From Anthopleura xanthogrammica (Eukaryota; Cnidaria; Anthozoa; Actiniaria; Actiniidae): DNA of 64,000 bases. The stretch covers positions 3,236,197 through 3,300,196 of the forward strand of contig OZ025209.1 in assembly GCA_964019055.1 (NCBI GenBank). Direction: 5' to 3'. Of this stretch, positions 1 to 14,200 are shown piece after piece. A model generated the notes under the pieces. That model did no database searches and had not been told where the DNA came from. It saw only the letters and a program-made list of their open reading frames with translations. How positions within the stretch are numbered: the stretch's first letter is position 1; every line of letters starts with the position of its first letter. Position numbers and translations under genes: made by a program.

Positions 1-35
1 TAAATAAGATGATATTTTCACAAGGATTACTATAC

Positions 36-686
36 CTTAGTATTCTCGAGCTGTTGTTTCACTGTGTCCAAGTCCAACTTGTTTGGTTTGTTCTGCTCCA
101 ACTCATCATTAACATTTTCTGTTCCTTCCTCGAGCTCTTTCTCCTTGGCAGAATAATTCTCCAGGTCAGCCACCAGCGTGGTAGCTTTCTCTAGCTTATC
201 CTTGAGAGCGTTCTTCAAGTTATCAGACCTTTCTTTCAAGCCTTCGTTTTCACGTTGTACAGGAGCGGTGTTAACCTCTGGATTAGTATCCAAGATATCC
301 TGCCCTGCCTCGATCGTGTCAGCGAGAGCTGGACTTATCTTCTCAAAGTCTTCTAACATATCTTTAAGCTCTTGTTCTTGTTCCTTCGCCTTGTCAAGGT
401 CCGCTACTGGAGCCATTTCAACTTCAGCTTTGCTTTCCAGCTCAACAAGTTTCTCCTCTACAGGCTTCAACGTACCTTGGTATTTCTGGAGTTGGTTTTG
501 AAGGTTTTCCAGTTGGTCTGCTTTGTCTTTTAGGTTTTTGTTCAGATCGTTCCATCTTGAATCGATGAGCAGGATTTCTTCTTCGATGACAGTCACTTCT
601 TCGACACAGATTACAATGACTTTTTTGGCAGCGTCATCGAGTGCATCATGGTCAGGTTCATGTTCTTCCACGTTCGCTTGAAGTTC
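36..686 (-). CDS. Exon 50: type C and D repeats, 217 codons, last exon in the window
   Basis: Starts ELQANVEEHEPDHDALDDAA. C has IDSRWNDLNKNLKDKADQL and YQGTLKPVEEKLVELESKAE; D has ADLENYSAKEKELEEGTENV and ends LDTVKQQLENTK. The acceptor is TTTTTGTTAG|GAA, the donor AAG|GTATAG. The gene clearly continues beyond position 1. Confidence 0.87.
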
Positions 687-1001
687 CTAACAAAAAAAGG
701 TGATTGAGTAAATTAAATTATAGTCTAAATAATGCAGTCCTAATCAGAGAAAGATTAAGACAAGCGCACATTACAAAAGCGCAAACTATCTTTTATAAAA
801 TATTTTTAAGTTTTTCTTTTTTCCCTGCAAAGCAAGATACCTATGCACGATGGGTTTAAGTGATATTTTGCTCAGACGCGATGTTTAGCTGACAACTAAT
901 TTTAGAAAACAAGAAAAATCAGGAAAAATATAGACCCAGAAAAGCGTCAGTGGCTTTGAATTATCTTGATGGGGAATGGCAAATTTTTTTATCTGTGTTT
1001 A

Positions 1002-1097
<96 letters not shown>

Positions 1098-2170
1098 ACC
1101 TTCAGTTTCTCTTCTTGTCCCTTCAGTTCTTCAGGGTCACATGTTGGCTGCACCTCGCCACAGGCTTTCTCTGCCTCATCTAACCACGGTAAGAACTTGT
1201 CGCGCAGGTCCTGGTATTCGGTCGTCGCCGCGACCGCTTCGTCAAGGGCTGCGTCACGTTCGGCAGACTTGGACTTGAGTTCGGTCCATCTTTGGCTGAG
1301 GTTTTCAAGTTTATCATTCAGGTTTTCTTTTTCTTCTTGAACTTCGCTAGCGTTTTTGAGATTTTCGCCCGATTTAAGAAGGTCATCGAAAACTGGTTCT
1401 TTTTCCAAGATTTCTTGGTGGCTTGGCTGGAAAAAAGCATAAACGTAACCTAGTTAGTTACTTACACACCTTGAAAAACGTAAGGAAACAGATTGAAAAG
1501 GCTTGATAATCACAGTCACTTTCATTATCATAGTCATCACCATCATCATTACTATACCATCATCATCATCATCACTATACCATCATCATCATCATCATCA
1601 TCATCATCGTCGTCGTCGTCGTCGTCATCATCATCCCAATCATCGTCAGTGATTATAATCATCGTCTTACACTTGTCCATCATCTAGCCACCATTATCAA
1701 GAGTGCTCAAAATCAATGACACAGTCCTAAAAGTCATAGTAATTATTCATACCTGGTACTCGTCTTTCTGGTGTTTCGCTGTATTTCCATCAGCTGACAC
1801 AGGTCTCAGTTGTGCCAGATTTCGTTCAGCTTTGGTCATCCATCGCAAGAAATCATCCAAGTCACCCTCAAAAGCATCACCCTGAAATATAACACCTTCC
1901 AGCGTGTTCTCCCTGGATTTTAGCTTGTCGTCTAGAGAGTTAAGGCTGTCTTCGAGCTTGGCCAACTGTGCGTCAAGATCTGCAGCCATGACGGGATCTT
2001 GTGATGTTGCCGTCACTTCTTCCTTGATGTCTTTCGCCTTTTCGAGTGCTTCTTTCTTTTCTTCCAGTTGTTTCTTGATTTCCTAGAAGTACAGAAAAGA
2101 ATTTTATTTTTCAAATGTTTCTCGGGCGTATTGATAACAACTAAGGCAACAAAAACGCAATGTCTGCGAG

Positions 2171-2212
<42 letters not shown>

Positions 2213-5200
2213 TAATGTCATGGCAAGAACGGCAACAGAGAAAACGATGACAACAAAGATGTCGAGGAAGGCAAAGAACAAAAACAGCAAATGAGCCGAC
2301 GTGAGAACAATCGTTGATGTGCATCTTTCAACTGAGAATAAAAGTACTAAAGGCGTGGCCGCCATGCTGGTTGATATCACTGCTGGATTTAGGAAGTGAA
2401 CACAGGGTGCCCGTGACCCCCCTTTCAAGCTTGGAATTAGTTGGTTAGTACACCAAAAGGTGCATCTTTATAATTTTGTGACACCCCCCCCCCCCTACTC
2501 AAAATCCTAGATTCGCCCAGGATTATGACAAAATAACCGAAAACCAAATATTTTGTTCAAGTCAACCAAAATGGCGGCTACGACCCCACAGGAATAGAAC
2601 ACCCCATTAGAACATCATACAACAATACCAACAACAGCAACAGCCCACTAAACAACACAGTGCAAAAGTCGCCATTTTTCGGCTCCACCCACCTTGACGT
2701 CATCCAGTTGCTTCTTAGCCGTATCAGGATCAGTACTGACTGGTTCCCAGGTCTCCACGATCTCTTCAGTGATGACAACCCATTCTTCGATCTCAAAGAT
2801 GATATCCTTGAGTTTACCACCTTGATTGACAGCATTATTGAGTTCGTCTTCTCGAGTCGCAGCTCTGGCGAGCAAGTCTTCGTACTTCTTCTTGACATCT
2901 TCCAGTTCTTTGTCGAGTGGCGATGGATCTCCTCCTGCGCTCTTTACGGCGTCAGCTGCTTTGGATTCAGCATCTTGTAGAGCGTCAAGTTGGTCCTTGG
3001 CTTTCTCGAGCTTGTCTTTTAATTCCTTAAGAAACCAAAATAGGAAATCAAGATTTTGGAAGAGATCGAGGCAAAAATCGCATCAGACATTTTCTGGTGC
3101 ATTGTGGTCTAGCTTGGGTACAAACATCTTCTGTTCACCAAGCCTTATATGGTGTTGTCTGTACCCAAGCTAGACCACAATGTATCCTGTCTTTCGAATT
3201 CAAAAAAATGGCCTATTAGAGCATAAAAGAAAGGAGGTACAAAGTAGAGAGGACAAAAGGGGAGTTGTAATTATGAGGTCGGAAAACGTACCTTGATCTT
3301 TTCCAGTTCATCTTTGTTCTTGTCCAAGTCTCCACTGATTGGTTCTTCATCATCGATCCTGTTTTCTGTTTTCTCTAGTAATTCCTGGACAGGTTCAAGG
3401 GCTTCTCTATATGCCTGCATTGCGTCCTTTACGTCTTGTAGCTCTTGTTCTTTTTCAGCACATTTAGCATTCAACTTGTCATACCTGTCAGTAATATCCT
3501 TTGCCTCGGATAGAACATCATCTTTGTCAGTATCAGTCAAGTCAGCTACAGCGTTTGACTTCTCTTCGGTCGTGTCTCTCTCTGGTTTGTGCTCTTCAAT
3601 CTCTTCTCTCAGCGCACTCACAAGCTCTTCGCGCTCTTTCAAAGCTTTCTCATCCGTCGGAATGGGTTCGAGTGAGTCGACCTTCTCTTCCGCTTCCGCC
3701 AGCCATGGTGAAAGAGATTCAACTGCTTCTTTGTACTTTGTAGCCTCTGGTACAGCAGTATTAACGCGATCATTGTGGTCCTTGGCTTTAGCCTTCACGT
3801 CATCCCAGCGCTGTTTCATATCGTCGAGTTTTTTGGCCAGGTCGTCTTTCTCTGCACCTGGTTCTGTACTCTCCAACAGATTGTTACCACTTCTCATGAG
3901 CTGCTCGAAAACAGGCTCTTGTTGTTTGATCTTGTCTGCAAGTTCCTGCGCAGAAAAAATGAAATATCAGTAAGATCATGTCAACTGCTTTAAGCAAGGG
4001 AGCGTCTTATTAAGTTACAAATGCCAATCAAAGTTGGACCAGTTGTAAACCTAGAAGGGTGGAAGAAAAGACTGACTTTGAAGGCGCCATAGTCTATCTT
4101 AAAATCTTAATATATAAGATCAAATTTCGTGTGACTGTGAAATGGCAAGAAACTGACACGGCAATGTCACTTTACGAAATCGACATCATTCTAACCAATT
4201 ACAACGTGCGAGACCACTGCGCAGCCAATCAAGATACTCTTACACGGCACGGTCACGGCACACGCCCCTACCGTGAGTTTTTCACAGTCATACGAAATCT
4301 ACTCTGATAATAAATTGAGGCAACAAATACTGCTCAGAAGCGCAGTGTAACAATGAACTAACCTCATCATTCTTCTGCTGTTCTTTGATGGTGTCATACA
4401 CGGCAGACACGGGCTCCATCTTTGCAGCAAGCTCCTCCATGTCACCAAGTTTGTCTTTGAAGTCGTCAAACGACACTTGGAACTCTTGTGTCCTCATCTG
4501 TGCTGCTTGTAGCCGGCCTTCAAGGTCTAGGATCTTAGCTCTGAGATCATTATAGGGCTGTTCAACTTTGTCTAACTTGTCTTTTTTTGATGCGACAACT
4601 AAGGGCTGGTCTTTGTTCTTATCTGTTAGCCAATCACAAAGTTCCTTTGCGTCCTCCAGGGTTGGTTTGTGGTCCTCAAGTTGGGCTTTTAGGTTCTGAA
4701 TGAATGAGACAAATAGAAAAATGAGCTGAACGAAAAACTCGCAAGGTGTTGCCGAAACTGAAAATCGTTGAACGTGGCATGTTAAACGGCATCAACTTTT
4801 CGCGCAACGGCGTATTCTTTAGAAACTAGATAGTTATATTTTACAATTACTACACTACGCTCCTACCTCCAGATCTTCAAGTTGCTTTTTAACTGCTTCA
4901 GGATCTGTACCAATAGGTCCAACATTAGCCAATTGGTTCTTCGCTCCATCAAGCCAATCATCCAGCTCCTTGACTTTGTCGTTAAACTCACTTGCTTTCC
5001 CGACCTCTTCGGCAAGCTGTTCTTCTCGAGCTTTGAGTTTATCCTGCAGATCTGCGTACTTGGAGGAAAGTTCGGAGACTTTGTCTGTGATGACTGCATG
5101 GTCGCCTGAGTCTTCGTGGACTCGCTGCAGAAGTGCTTTGCTAGACTGGTTGACTTTGTCTAGGTCTGCTTGTTTTTGGCCAAGACTTTCTTTCATGGCC

Positions 5201-8200
5201 TAAAAAAACGGAATAGGAAAGATGTTGAGGACAAGGTGTAGGTAGATTGGAGAATCCGGTAAAACCCTCAAATCAAGGGAAACCCAATAATATCTTGAAA
5301 GTTTATCAGTGATACCCTGAAACAACCTTTGGGGTGATCAAAGTCAGGGCACGGCTAACTCACAGGTCAATTTGGAATTTAGCTTTTTAGGTTTTTCGGA
5401 GAGAGGAAAACCAGAGAACCCGGAGAAAAACCATCGAATCAAGAGAGACTTGACATAAGCAAAGTCTGATCACGTGATGCTATCTGAGTCCATGAATCGA
5501 ACCCGAGACCCCCTGAGGAGAGAGGCGAGTTTACAACTGCTACACCACCCTCGATTCAAAATCAAATCAAAAGCGCAACATAACGACAACTGACCTTGAT
5601 TTTATTGAGATGTTCCGCTGCCTTGTCCGAATCACCGGGCGCGTCAACATCATCAAAAGCACGCGCAAACTCATCTTCAACCTGAGCAACTGTGACATGG
5701 TAGTCTTCAGCGGCTAGTTGAACTTCACCAAGTTTTTCTTCTCGGTCATCGAGCGCAGCCTTGAGATTTTCTATCCTCTTCACGAGGTCGTCAACCTCTT
5801 CTTCCACTACGTTCTTGTCTGTCTCAGCATCGTTGAGTAATGCACTAGCATTATCTTGCACTTCAGGTACACCAGATTTCAGTTTACCAGCAGCATCTTG
5901 GATCTTATGAAGCAACTCTTTTTGCTTGGCCAGCTTTTCGCGGTCGCACGATAAAGGCTCGAAATTCTTCACTTGTTCCTCGGCTTTAGCCAACATTTCG
6001 GATAGTGGTTCAATCTCGTCTCGATATTTTTGGGCTTCATCTTCGACTTTCTCGAGTTTGTTCTGTCTGTCATCTGTCTTCGCTTTCGCTTCCTCGAATC
6101 TGGTCTTCATGTCCGAGATCTTTTTCTCTAGCGCCTTCTTTTCCTGTTCATCGTCGAGGTTTTCAAGAACAGCTTCGCCAGCTTTCAAAAGCTTCTGGAA
6201 AACTGGTTCCTGTAGGAGGATAGCGTCCTGTGTTGCCTCGTTTTCTTGTTTCTGTCCTTTAACAGAGTCGAGAACAGCAGAGATGGGAGCTTGAGAAGAA
6301 ACCTTGGTGTCTAAGTCGTCCAGTTTGTCCAGGAAGTCGTCAAATGAGACCTGGAATTCCTGGCATTGCAGTAACACGTTTTGTAGCTTAGCTTGACGAT
6401 CACCGACTTTGCGTGCGATTACATCGATGGGCGACGTGATTTTGTTCAGTTCGCCGCGAATGTCCTTGACGACTTGCGGATCTTCGTTACTTTCTTCAAT
6501 GATGTCTTTTCCAGTATCCTCCAGAGAGTCAAGTATTGCTTTACATTTGGCGATTTGATCCCGAAGGTCCTAAACACAGAATAAAACAAGTTAGGCAAGA
6601 ACGCTCAAGGCTGTCTCTAAAAACGACCACATGACACCTGTAAAACGGACAAGAACTTATACTCAAATCAGTATTCGGAACCTCTCTATAACGGCCACCC
6701 AAATGAAGTGGCCAATGGAAATATTTCAGCGACATCTACTTTTAAAACGACCACATGACCCCTGTACAACGTCCAAGAATATATAATCGAATATTTGGAA
6801 CCTCTATAAATCGACTATTTAAATAAAGCGGTCGGACGGATTTCTGCAAGATGAATATCTTACCTCAGAATCTTGTAGTTGCTTCTTGACAACATCAGGG
6901 TCACTGCTGATTGCTTCCTGAGCTGCAACGGCTTCCTGAATATCTGGTAACTTTTCTTCGAGATCTTGCAAAGCATCGTTAAACTTTTCAGCCATCTTGA
7001 TCTCCTCGTCAACTTTCTTCTTGTGATCGTTGAGCTTCGCTTTCAGATCTTTGTATTTATCGGCCAGGGCGTCTACATTGTCTTTAACTTCTGCTGCCTT
7101 GGGAGACTTGTCACCCAAAGCATCAACAAGCTCGTCTCCAGCACCCTTGGCCTTATCTACCTCACTCTTGAGATCTTCAAGCTTCTCGAATAAGTCATCA
7201 ATTTCCTTCTGGTCGGTTTTTCCTTTCTCTAGGTCGATGCCAACAGGTTCATGTGCAGCGATCGCCTTTTCTATCTCCTCTAGTGCTTTCTCTACCGGTA
7301 CAACAGAATCCTCGTATTTCTCAACCGCATCTTTAACTTCTTCGACTTTCTTTTTCAGCTTGTCGACCCCGTCGGCGAGGTTATCGTATCGTTTATTAAC
7401 ATCTTGGGCGTCGCCTTCAATGATGAATTTATCGGCCTGGCAGCCCTCGACTAGATCAGCCGTGGTATCGTTCAACTCCTGCAAGTCTGGCTTGCGGTCT
7501 TCCACCTCATCGTCCAGATCTTTCAACGTTTTCATGTGCTTATCAAGAGTCGATTTGTCGCAAGTTTCAGGGTCGATAGCGGCGAGTCGTTTTTCGGCAC
7601 TGCTCAGCCATGGCTTGAAGGTTTGACTCTCGTACTTGTGTTTCCTTGACAACGGTACTACTTTGTCTAGGCGTTCCTGGCGATCAGATGTGTGGTCTTT
7701 AACAGCGTCGAATCGCGTTGTAGTGTCGTGTAGCTTTTGCTCTAGTGCGTCGCGGTCGGGTCCAGGTTCTGATGTATCGAGTACATTTGCCCCGGCCTTC
7801 GTGAGTTGATTGTAGACTGGTTCCAACTGAGATACAGCGTCTCGAATGGCCTGAAACGAGAGGGAAAAATCTGATTTAATATACCACTCAATGAAGTGTC
7901 TATAAAATGACCTGTAAGACTATACCTTGTGGTCCTGAGTCTGTTCCTTGGCAGTTTCATGAATTCCAGACACAGGTTCCAGTTTTGCAATCTGTTCCTC
8001 GACCTTGGCCAGTTTGTCCAGGAAGTCCTCAAACGAGACCTGGAATTCCTGGCTCTGCAAGAGGACATTCTGCAGTTTGTTTTGCCTTTGGTCCACCTTT
8101 GCTGCAAGAGAATCCAAAGCTGTTCGCACTTTGTTCAGCTTACCGTAGACGTCCGCCACCACTGCGGGATTGTTCTTACTGCTTGTGATAAGCTTTTGGC

Positions 8201-11200
8201 CATCGTTTTCTGCCTTTTGTAGGATTGCTTTGTGATTAGCGATGTCATCCTTGAGAAGCTACAACAAAAGGCAAACAAAATCAATCAAAATAAACTCCAA
8301 TAAAAAACCGTTACATTTCTAGTATAAATCGTTAAATAGTAAAGAATTATCTAAAGAGGATAAAACTACAGTATATAAAATACAATCGCTTTTAGTAGGA
8401 AGAGAATTCCGACAAATCTCACTACATAAAACTCAAACAAAAATGAATATAGAGGGGAAAAATGGCAGTCAATCGGAATATTTATTTATGATCATAAATA
8501 TATAGAAAACTGAAGCCAGCCAAAACGTCGAAGTGAATTAAAATCTATTTTCCATGACAGTTATGTTGTGTTGTTTAACCATTTCTAGTACCCGTTAGTC
8601 ATGACCTGCAATGTAGACATGAACTAGCTTTATTCAAATACGACTAACATATTTCTAGAAATTCTCTAGAATTCGGCCTAGTGTAGTTCAAATCCGATCC
8701 AAATTAATTCCAGCCCAAGTGAGAGCAGATGAAGTATAAGTTAGAGAGTTGTATATTTACTAGTATGAAGTCTTCGTCGATTGATCCTACACCCTGAAAT
8801 ATCTCATCCTTCGAGACAAATATAACATTCCCCTTGACTTTCCGCCGTGTTGATGTACTTTTTTTCGCCTTTGGTATCAAAACTCTCTCCATTTTTCTCC
8901 ATAGTAATCAAACAAAACTCAAATGACCAATCCTTCTGGGGTTGTTCGAGTGAGCCGCCATGCCAATATCCTAGTTACCGTCGCTACTTTCTGATTATTT
9001 ATTTATGAACGTGATGGTATTTACAAACTAACAATCACGAGCCTGTTGTAGTCTCTTTAGACAACCTGCTAAATGCTTTGCTTTGATAGCACGGATTGAG
9101 AGATAAGTTCTCCTAACTTTATCTAGGAGAATATAGATGTTTGGGTAAGGAGAAAATGGATTATAGAAGTTATTGGAAGGTGTTAATCTCATAGCTTCTG
9201 TTTATGAACTGTCTTTTTATTGGTAGAGAAAACGTTTGTATTATTGAGCTCCTAATCTCTCCGCTTCTGTTTGAACGCAAAGCTAAGTTTTATGCAAAAA
9301 CAATTTAGAATTTTTATTGTTTTTAATCCAATGTACTGATTTTGTTCCTATTGTTTTTTGTATCTCCAACAAAAACAAAACTATAATTGAACTTTTACAC
9401 TGTTAATATGGGAAAACTAACTGTAGGACGGGATTTACGTTGAAAATAATATTCCAGTTTGCTCTATTTGCTGTTGTAAAAATTCTGTTTCTTATACATT
9501 GGAGTACAGTGAAGGAATAATTCTAAATGTTAGAAACCCCTTCACAACGAGCACACAGGCACAAAACACCGTATATAATAACAAAGTCAACATCCACAAC
9601 AACAACGACAATAACTAAAACAACAACAACAACAATATCAATCAAAACTAAAACTAAGACTTTTTCACTTTTTGTCATATTTTTACCTGGACTTCCTCGA
9701 GTTGACTCTTTACTGTTTCCGGCTCAGTGCTGATTGGCTGTTGCTTAGCAACGCGTTCTTGAATGTCAGGTAACCAATCATTGAGTTCTTTCAAAGCATC
9801 GTTGAATTCTTTAGCGTTAGCAATGTCTTCCTCAAGTCGTGCTTTGCGGTCATTGAGCTTAGCCACCACATCGTCATATCGGTTGCCGACTTCGTTGACG
9901 TCTTGTTTGACTCGGACAGCATCTGGTGACCTTTCGTCCACTTGGTCCATTAAGGAACTGACGTTGTCTTTGAGGGACTTGACGCCTGGGTCTTGTTCAG
10001 ATAGAGACTCTAAGAGTTCCTGTTAAGAAACACGAAGTAATAAGGTCAAGCAACATAAAATATAAACACTACACAATATTTGTAATGGTAAAACAATTTA
10101 GAATTGTAAGCGAAAAAGAAAAAAAATAGTTCGAGTAATTGAAAATAACACGTACGAAAAGGAACACTGAAAAAAAGAACCACCAAGAAAGGGAGAGAGG
10201 GAGAAAGGGGAAAAGAAAAAAAGAAAGAAAGATGAGAGGACGAAACGACGTTTTTTTTACCTCAATCTTTTGCAGTTCGTCCTCGCTCTTCTTCACATCA
10301 GCACCATACGATGTCGGTGCCTCCAAGATGGGTTGTGCCTGATCAAGTGTCTCCTCCACGGGTTCCATCACGTTATTCAGCTCCTTCATCTTTTCCTTCA
10401 CGTCTTCTACTTGTTGTTTCCTGTTATTCAAGCCATCAACAACAGCATTCCACCTCTTGTTGAAGTCCTTGACTTCCGCTTGGGTCACTTCCGGGTTCTC
10501 GCACAGGTCTGCCAGTGACTCAGCGGTGCTGTTGAGTTCCTCAACAACTGGTTTCTTGGCTTCAACGCTGTCTAGCAGTTCCTGAAGAGCTTTCTCTTCT
10601 CGTGCGAGGCTCTTTTCTTCACAAGGAATGGGTTCTCCGGCAGCCAGATAGCTTTCTGCGTCTTCGAGGCATGGCAACAAGTTCTGGTGGTTGTCATGGT
10701 AGCCTTTAGCATCAGGAGTGACTTCTTCTAGTGTTGCCTTTCGACTCTCCACTTTCTCCTTCACGACATTCCATCGTTCCTCAATTTCTGCTAGTTGGTC
10801 TTTTAGTTTATCTTTCTCTTCTCCTGGTTCAAGAGACTCAAGAACGTCTTGCCCACAACTCGATACTCGTCCAAAGACAGGCTCAAGCTGTTTGACGTCA
10901 TCAGAAACTTGTTCCACCTCGTGGAGTTGATCACGAACGACGTCATAGACTGGCGACACAGGGAGCATGCGTGTTAGGTCATCCTCAATCTTGGACAATT
11001 TATTAACAAAGTCGTCTAACGTTTCTTGGAATTCCTGTGTTTGCAACACAACCATCTGAAGCTTGGCTTGTTTGTCATCAACTTTAGAGGCGATGTTATC
11101 CAATGGTGTTTTAATCTTGGCCAGTTTCATGTTCACCTCGGCCAAGACGTTGGGATTGTTTTCACAACATTCTACAAGTTCTTCTCCGATGTCTTCTGCT

Positions 11201-14200
11201 TTTACAAGGGCACGCTTCTTGTCCGCCACGCTGTCCTGTAGCTGCTCGACATCTGCAAGCTGGCTCTTCACCACAACAGGATTACTGCTGATTTCTTGTG
11301 CAGTGTCAACAGCAACCGTGGTTTCTTCAATCCAAATGGTAATTTCTTCGTAGATCTCAACAAACTCGACGATCAGGATATACACCTTCTTGAGCTGGGT
11401 TTTCTTGTCTTTGGTTTTGTCCAGCGCATCAGCATATTTCTCATTCAAGTTATCCATTTGTTGTTTAAGGACCACAGCGTCAGTCGATGTCTCATCCATT
11501 TCGTCGAGAAGTTCGTGAGCCAGTTTATCTGCTTCCTTCTTCTGTGGCTCGCAATCCTCCAGGGCCTGTAGCGCGGTTTCAACATCTGAGAGGTCTCTCT
11601 TTATGTACTCGGGTTCGATCTTCGGCGCTTTGCATGATTCCAACGTGTTCTCTGCCTTCTGTACAGCAGTTTCCACACACTGGATGTCATCCTTAAGCTT
11701 ATCAGATGCATTTTTAGCATTGCCAAGCATTTCTTCTTTATCTTCGATATCCTTCAACAAAGCATTCCAGCGCTTGCCCAAGTCTTTTTTCTGTGCATCG
11801 ATGACATAGTTGTTGTCCTGGCACTTGTCAATCAAAGATTCAGCAGCAGTATTGAGTGCATCATATTCTGGTCTGCGCTTCTCTACGTCGTCCTTTAAGA
11901 CTGCCAGTACCTTTATCTGTTTCTCGATTTCATCGGGATCACTAGATTTGATCTTAATTTCCGAAACCTGCTTTTCAGCGTCACCGAGCCATGGCTCAAA
12001 CGTACTTTGCGCCTTGTGATACTCTCGTGCATCTGGAAGAACAGACTCGATTCGTTGGTCGCGTTCAGCTGCTTTATCCTTTGTCTTCTGCCAGCGTTCT
12101 TTCAGCTCAGCAATCTTCTTCTCCACGGCTCGTCTCTCATCTCCAGGCTCAGTGTTCTCGAGCACTCTCTCCCCTGTCTTCAAGAGATTTTCAAATATAG
12201 GCTCCTGCTGATCAATAAGGTCTTGTACATCTTCGTTATCTTCTTTCTGTTTCTTGGTCTCTTGGTATTCAGGTGAAACTGGTGCTTCACTGACAAGTTG
12301 ATCTTCAATGTTTCCAAGACGCGCAACAAAATCACTGTAGGAGTCTTGGAATTCTTGAGACTGCATTGCCGCATTCTGAAGTCTTGCGCTTCTTTGTTCA
12401 AGCTTGCCGCAAAGTTTCTCCAGCGGTGTTCTGACCTTATCAATTTTGTTTTGGATGTCATTAACAGTGTCGGGGTCTCGGACATTGTCTTCTATCAATC
12501 TTTGTCCAACGTCTTCGAGTTGATGGAGCCTAACAAGGTACCGTTTGATTTCCTCTAAAGCTTCATCCGTGTCCTTGATTTGGGCCTTGATTTTGTCAGG
12601 ATCGGTACTGACAGGCTCGAGTTGGTCGACCTTTTCTTGTTCAGATGGTAACCAGTTTTCAATGTCAGCAAGTACGGCGCTGAATTCTGTTGCATCCTCT
12701 AGGGCCTTCTGTAGTGCCTTTTCGCGTTCCTGAAGCTTCTCTGGAGTTTCTTTGGCCTTCTGGTTGGTGTTAACAAGGTTATCTTTCAGTTCAGCGTTAA
12801 GAGGTGTTAGCTCCTCACCTGCGAGAAGTTTGTTGCCTGACTGGTTCATCTCTTTGATATCCGGTTTGCGATCATCAAAAGTAGATCTTAAGGCTTTAAC
12901 TTGGTCAAGCTCCTCTTTAATCTTATCTACATTGGTTCCCAAAGGCTCAGAGGCCTCGAGAATGACTTCTGCTTGGGTGAACGCTTCTTGCACGGGCTGT
13001 AACGCGCTGTAGTACTTATCCAATGCTTCTTTCACTTCTTCTGCTTCTTCTTTCTTTTTCATGGCGTTCGCATTGAGCGCATCCCAGCGGTTCTTGACCT
13101 TAACGAACTCAGCATTCACAACATCACCATCGACTTGACTACATTCTACATCAGTATCGGCGGCAGAATTCAAATCCTCAAAGTGCGGCTCATGGCAGAA
13201 CACATCACTTAAGATCTCCTCCAATTCCTCTAAAGTCTTGTCAGCGTCTTCAGGAGTGTACGACTTGACTTTAACCTTGCCAAGCTTCTTCTCTGCTTCA
13301 TCTAACCATGATTTGAATTTGTTGTTCTTCTTGTCGTATTGTCCTGCAGCCTCGTGAACTTCATCGATCTTATTCTGCATGTTCTCAGCCTTGTCTTTGA
13401 AGGCCTGCCAGCGAGCGGTGATATCCTCGAGCTTCCGTTGATGCCGTTCTTCGTCCTCACCGGGTTCCATCTTCTCCAGCATTCTTTCTCCTTCCTCCAT
13501 CAACTTCTCGAATACTGGTTCTTTCTTCGTGATGTTGTTTAGTATGAAATACTGCATCTTGTCTTTCTGTTCGTCGACAACTGAGAAGATAGCAGAAGCT
13601 GGTCGAGAGTTTTCTAGCTCTGTCTCGAGCTCACCAAGATCGTTAACGAAGTCATCATGGGTGACATCGTAAACTTGAAGCTGGAGAAGCACTTGTTGTT
13701 GTATTTCTCGTCGTTGTTCCATTCGCGCATCAAGGCGATCGAGTTGCGCACGCACTCTGGTTAGTTTGCTCTGGACTTCTGCAACGACGAATGGGTTTTC
13801 ACCGGTTGCTGTGATAAGCTCTCTTCCAACAGTTTCCATTCGATCAAGAGTTGCGCGTCGCTCGGCGATTTCTTCTTGGAGATCCTGAAATAGAAAAAAA
13901 CTCATTGGTTAGTATTCAATCGAACGCAATCTCCTCGTTGTTAAATGAAGAAAAGCACGTGGGGGTTGGCAAAACACGAGGATATGTTAAGAGAAAAATG
14001 ACACGTTGCTGAGTGCTTCTCAACACTTCTCGAGTGTTCTGCCAATCCCCAAGTGCTTTATAACTGCACACAGCACAGCAAGCAAGGTTTTTATTTCATT
14101 TTATTAAATTTTATTTTATGATCATTATTTTAGATACGAATGACGTAATAGAAAGCGCGCGCGTACTATGTGCTCTCATAAAGCACGCACCCTCAACCAA

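Noticed and set aside
950..1340. Poly-Thr and poly-Gln ORFs
   Set aside because: Translations of the (AAC)n microsatellite; the minus strand holds exon 49 and its intron.
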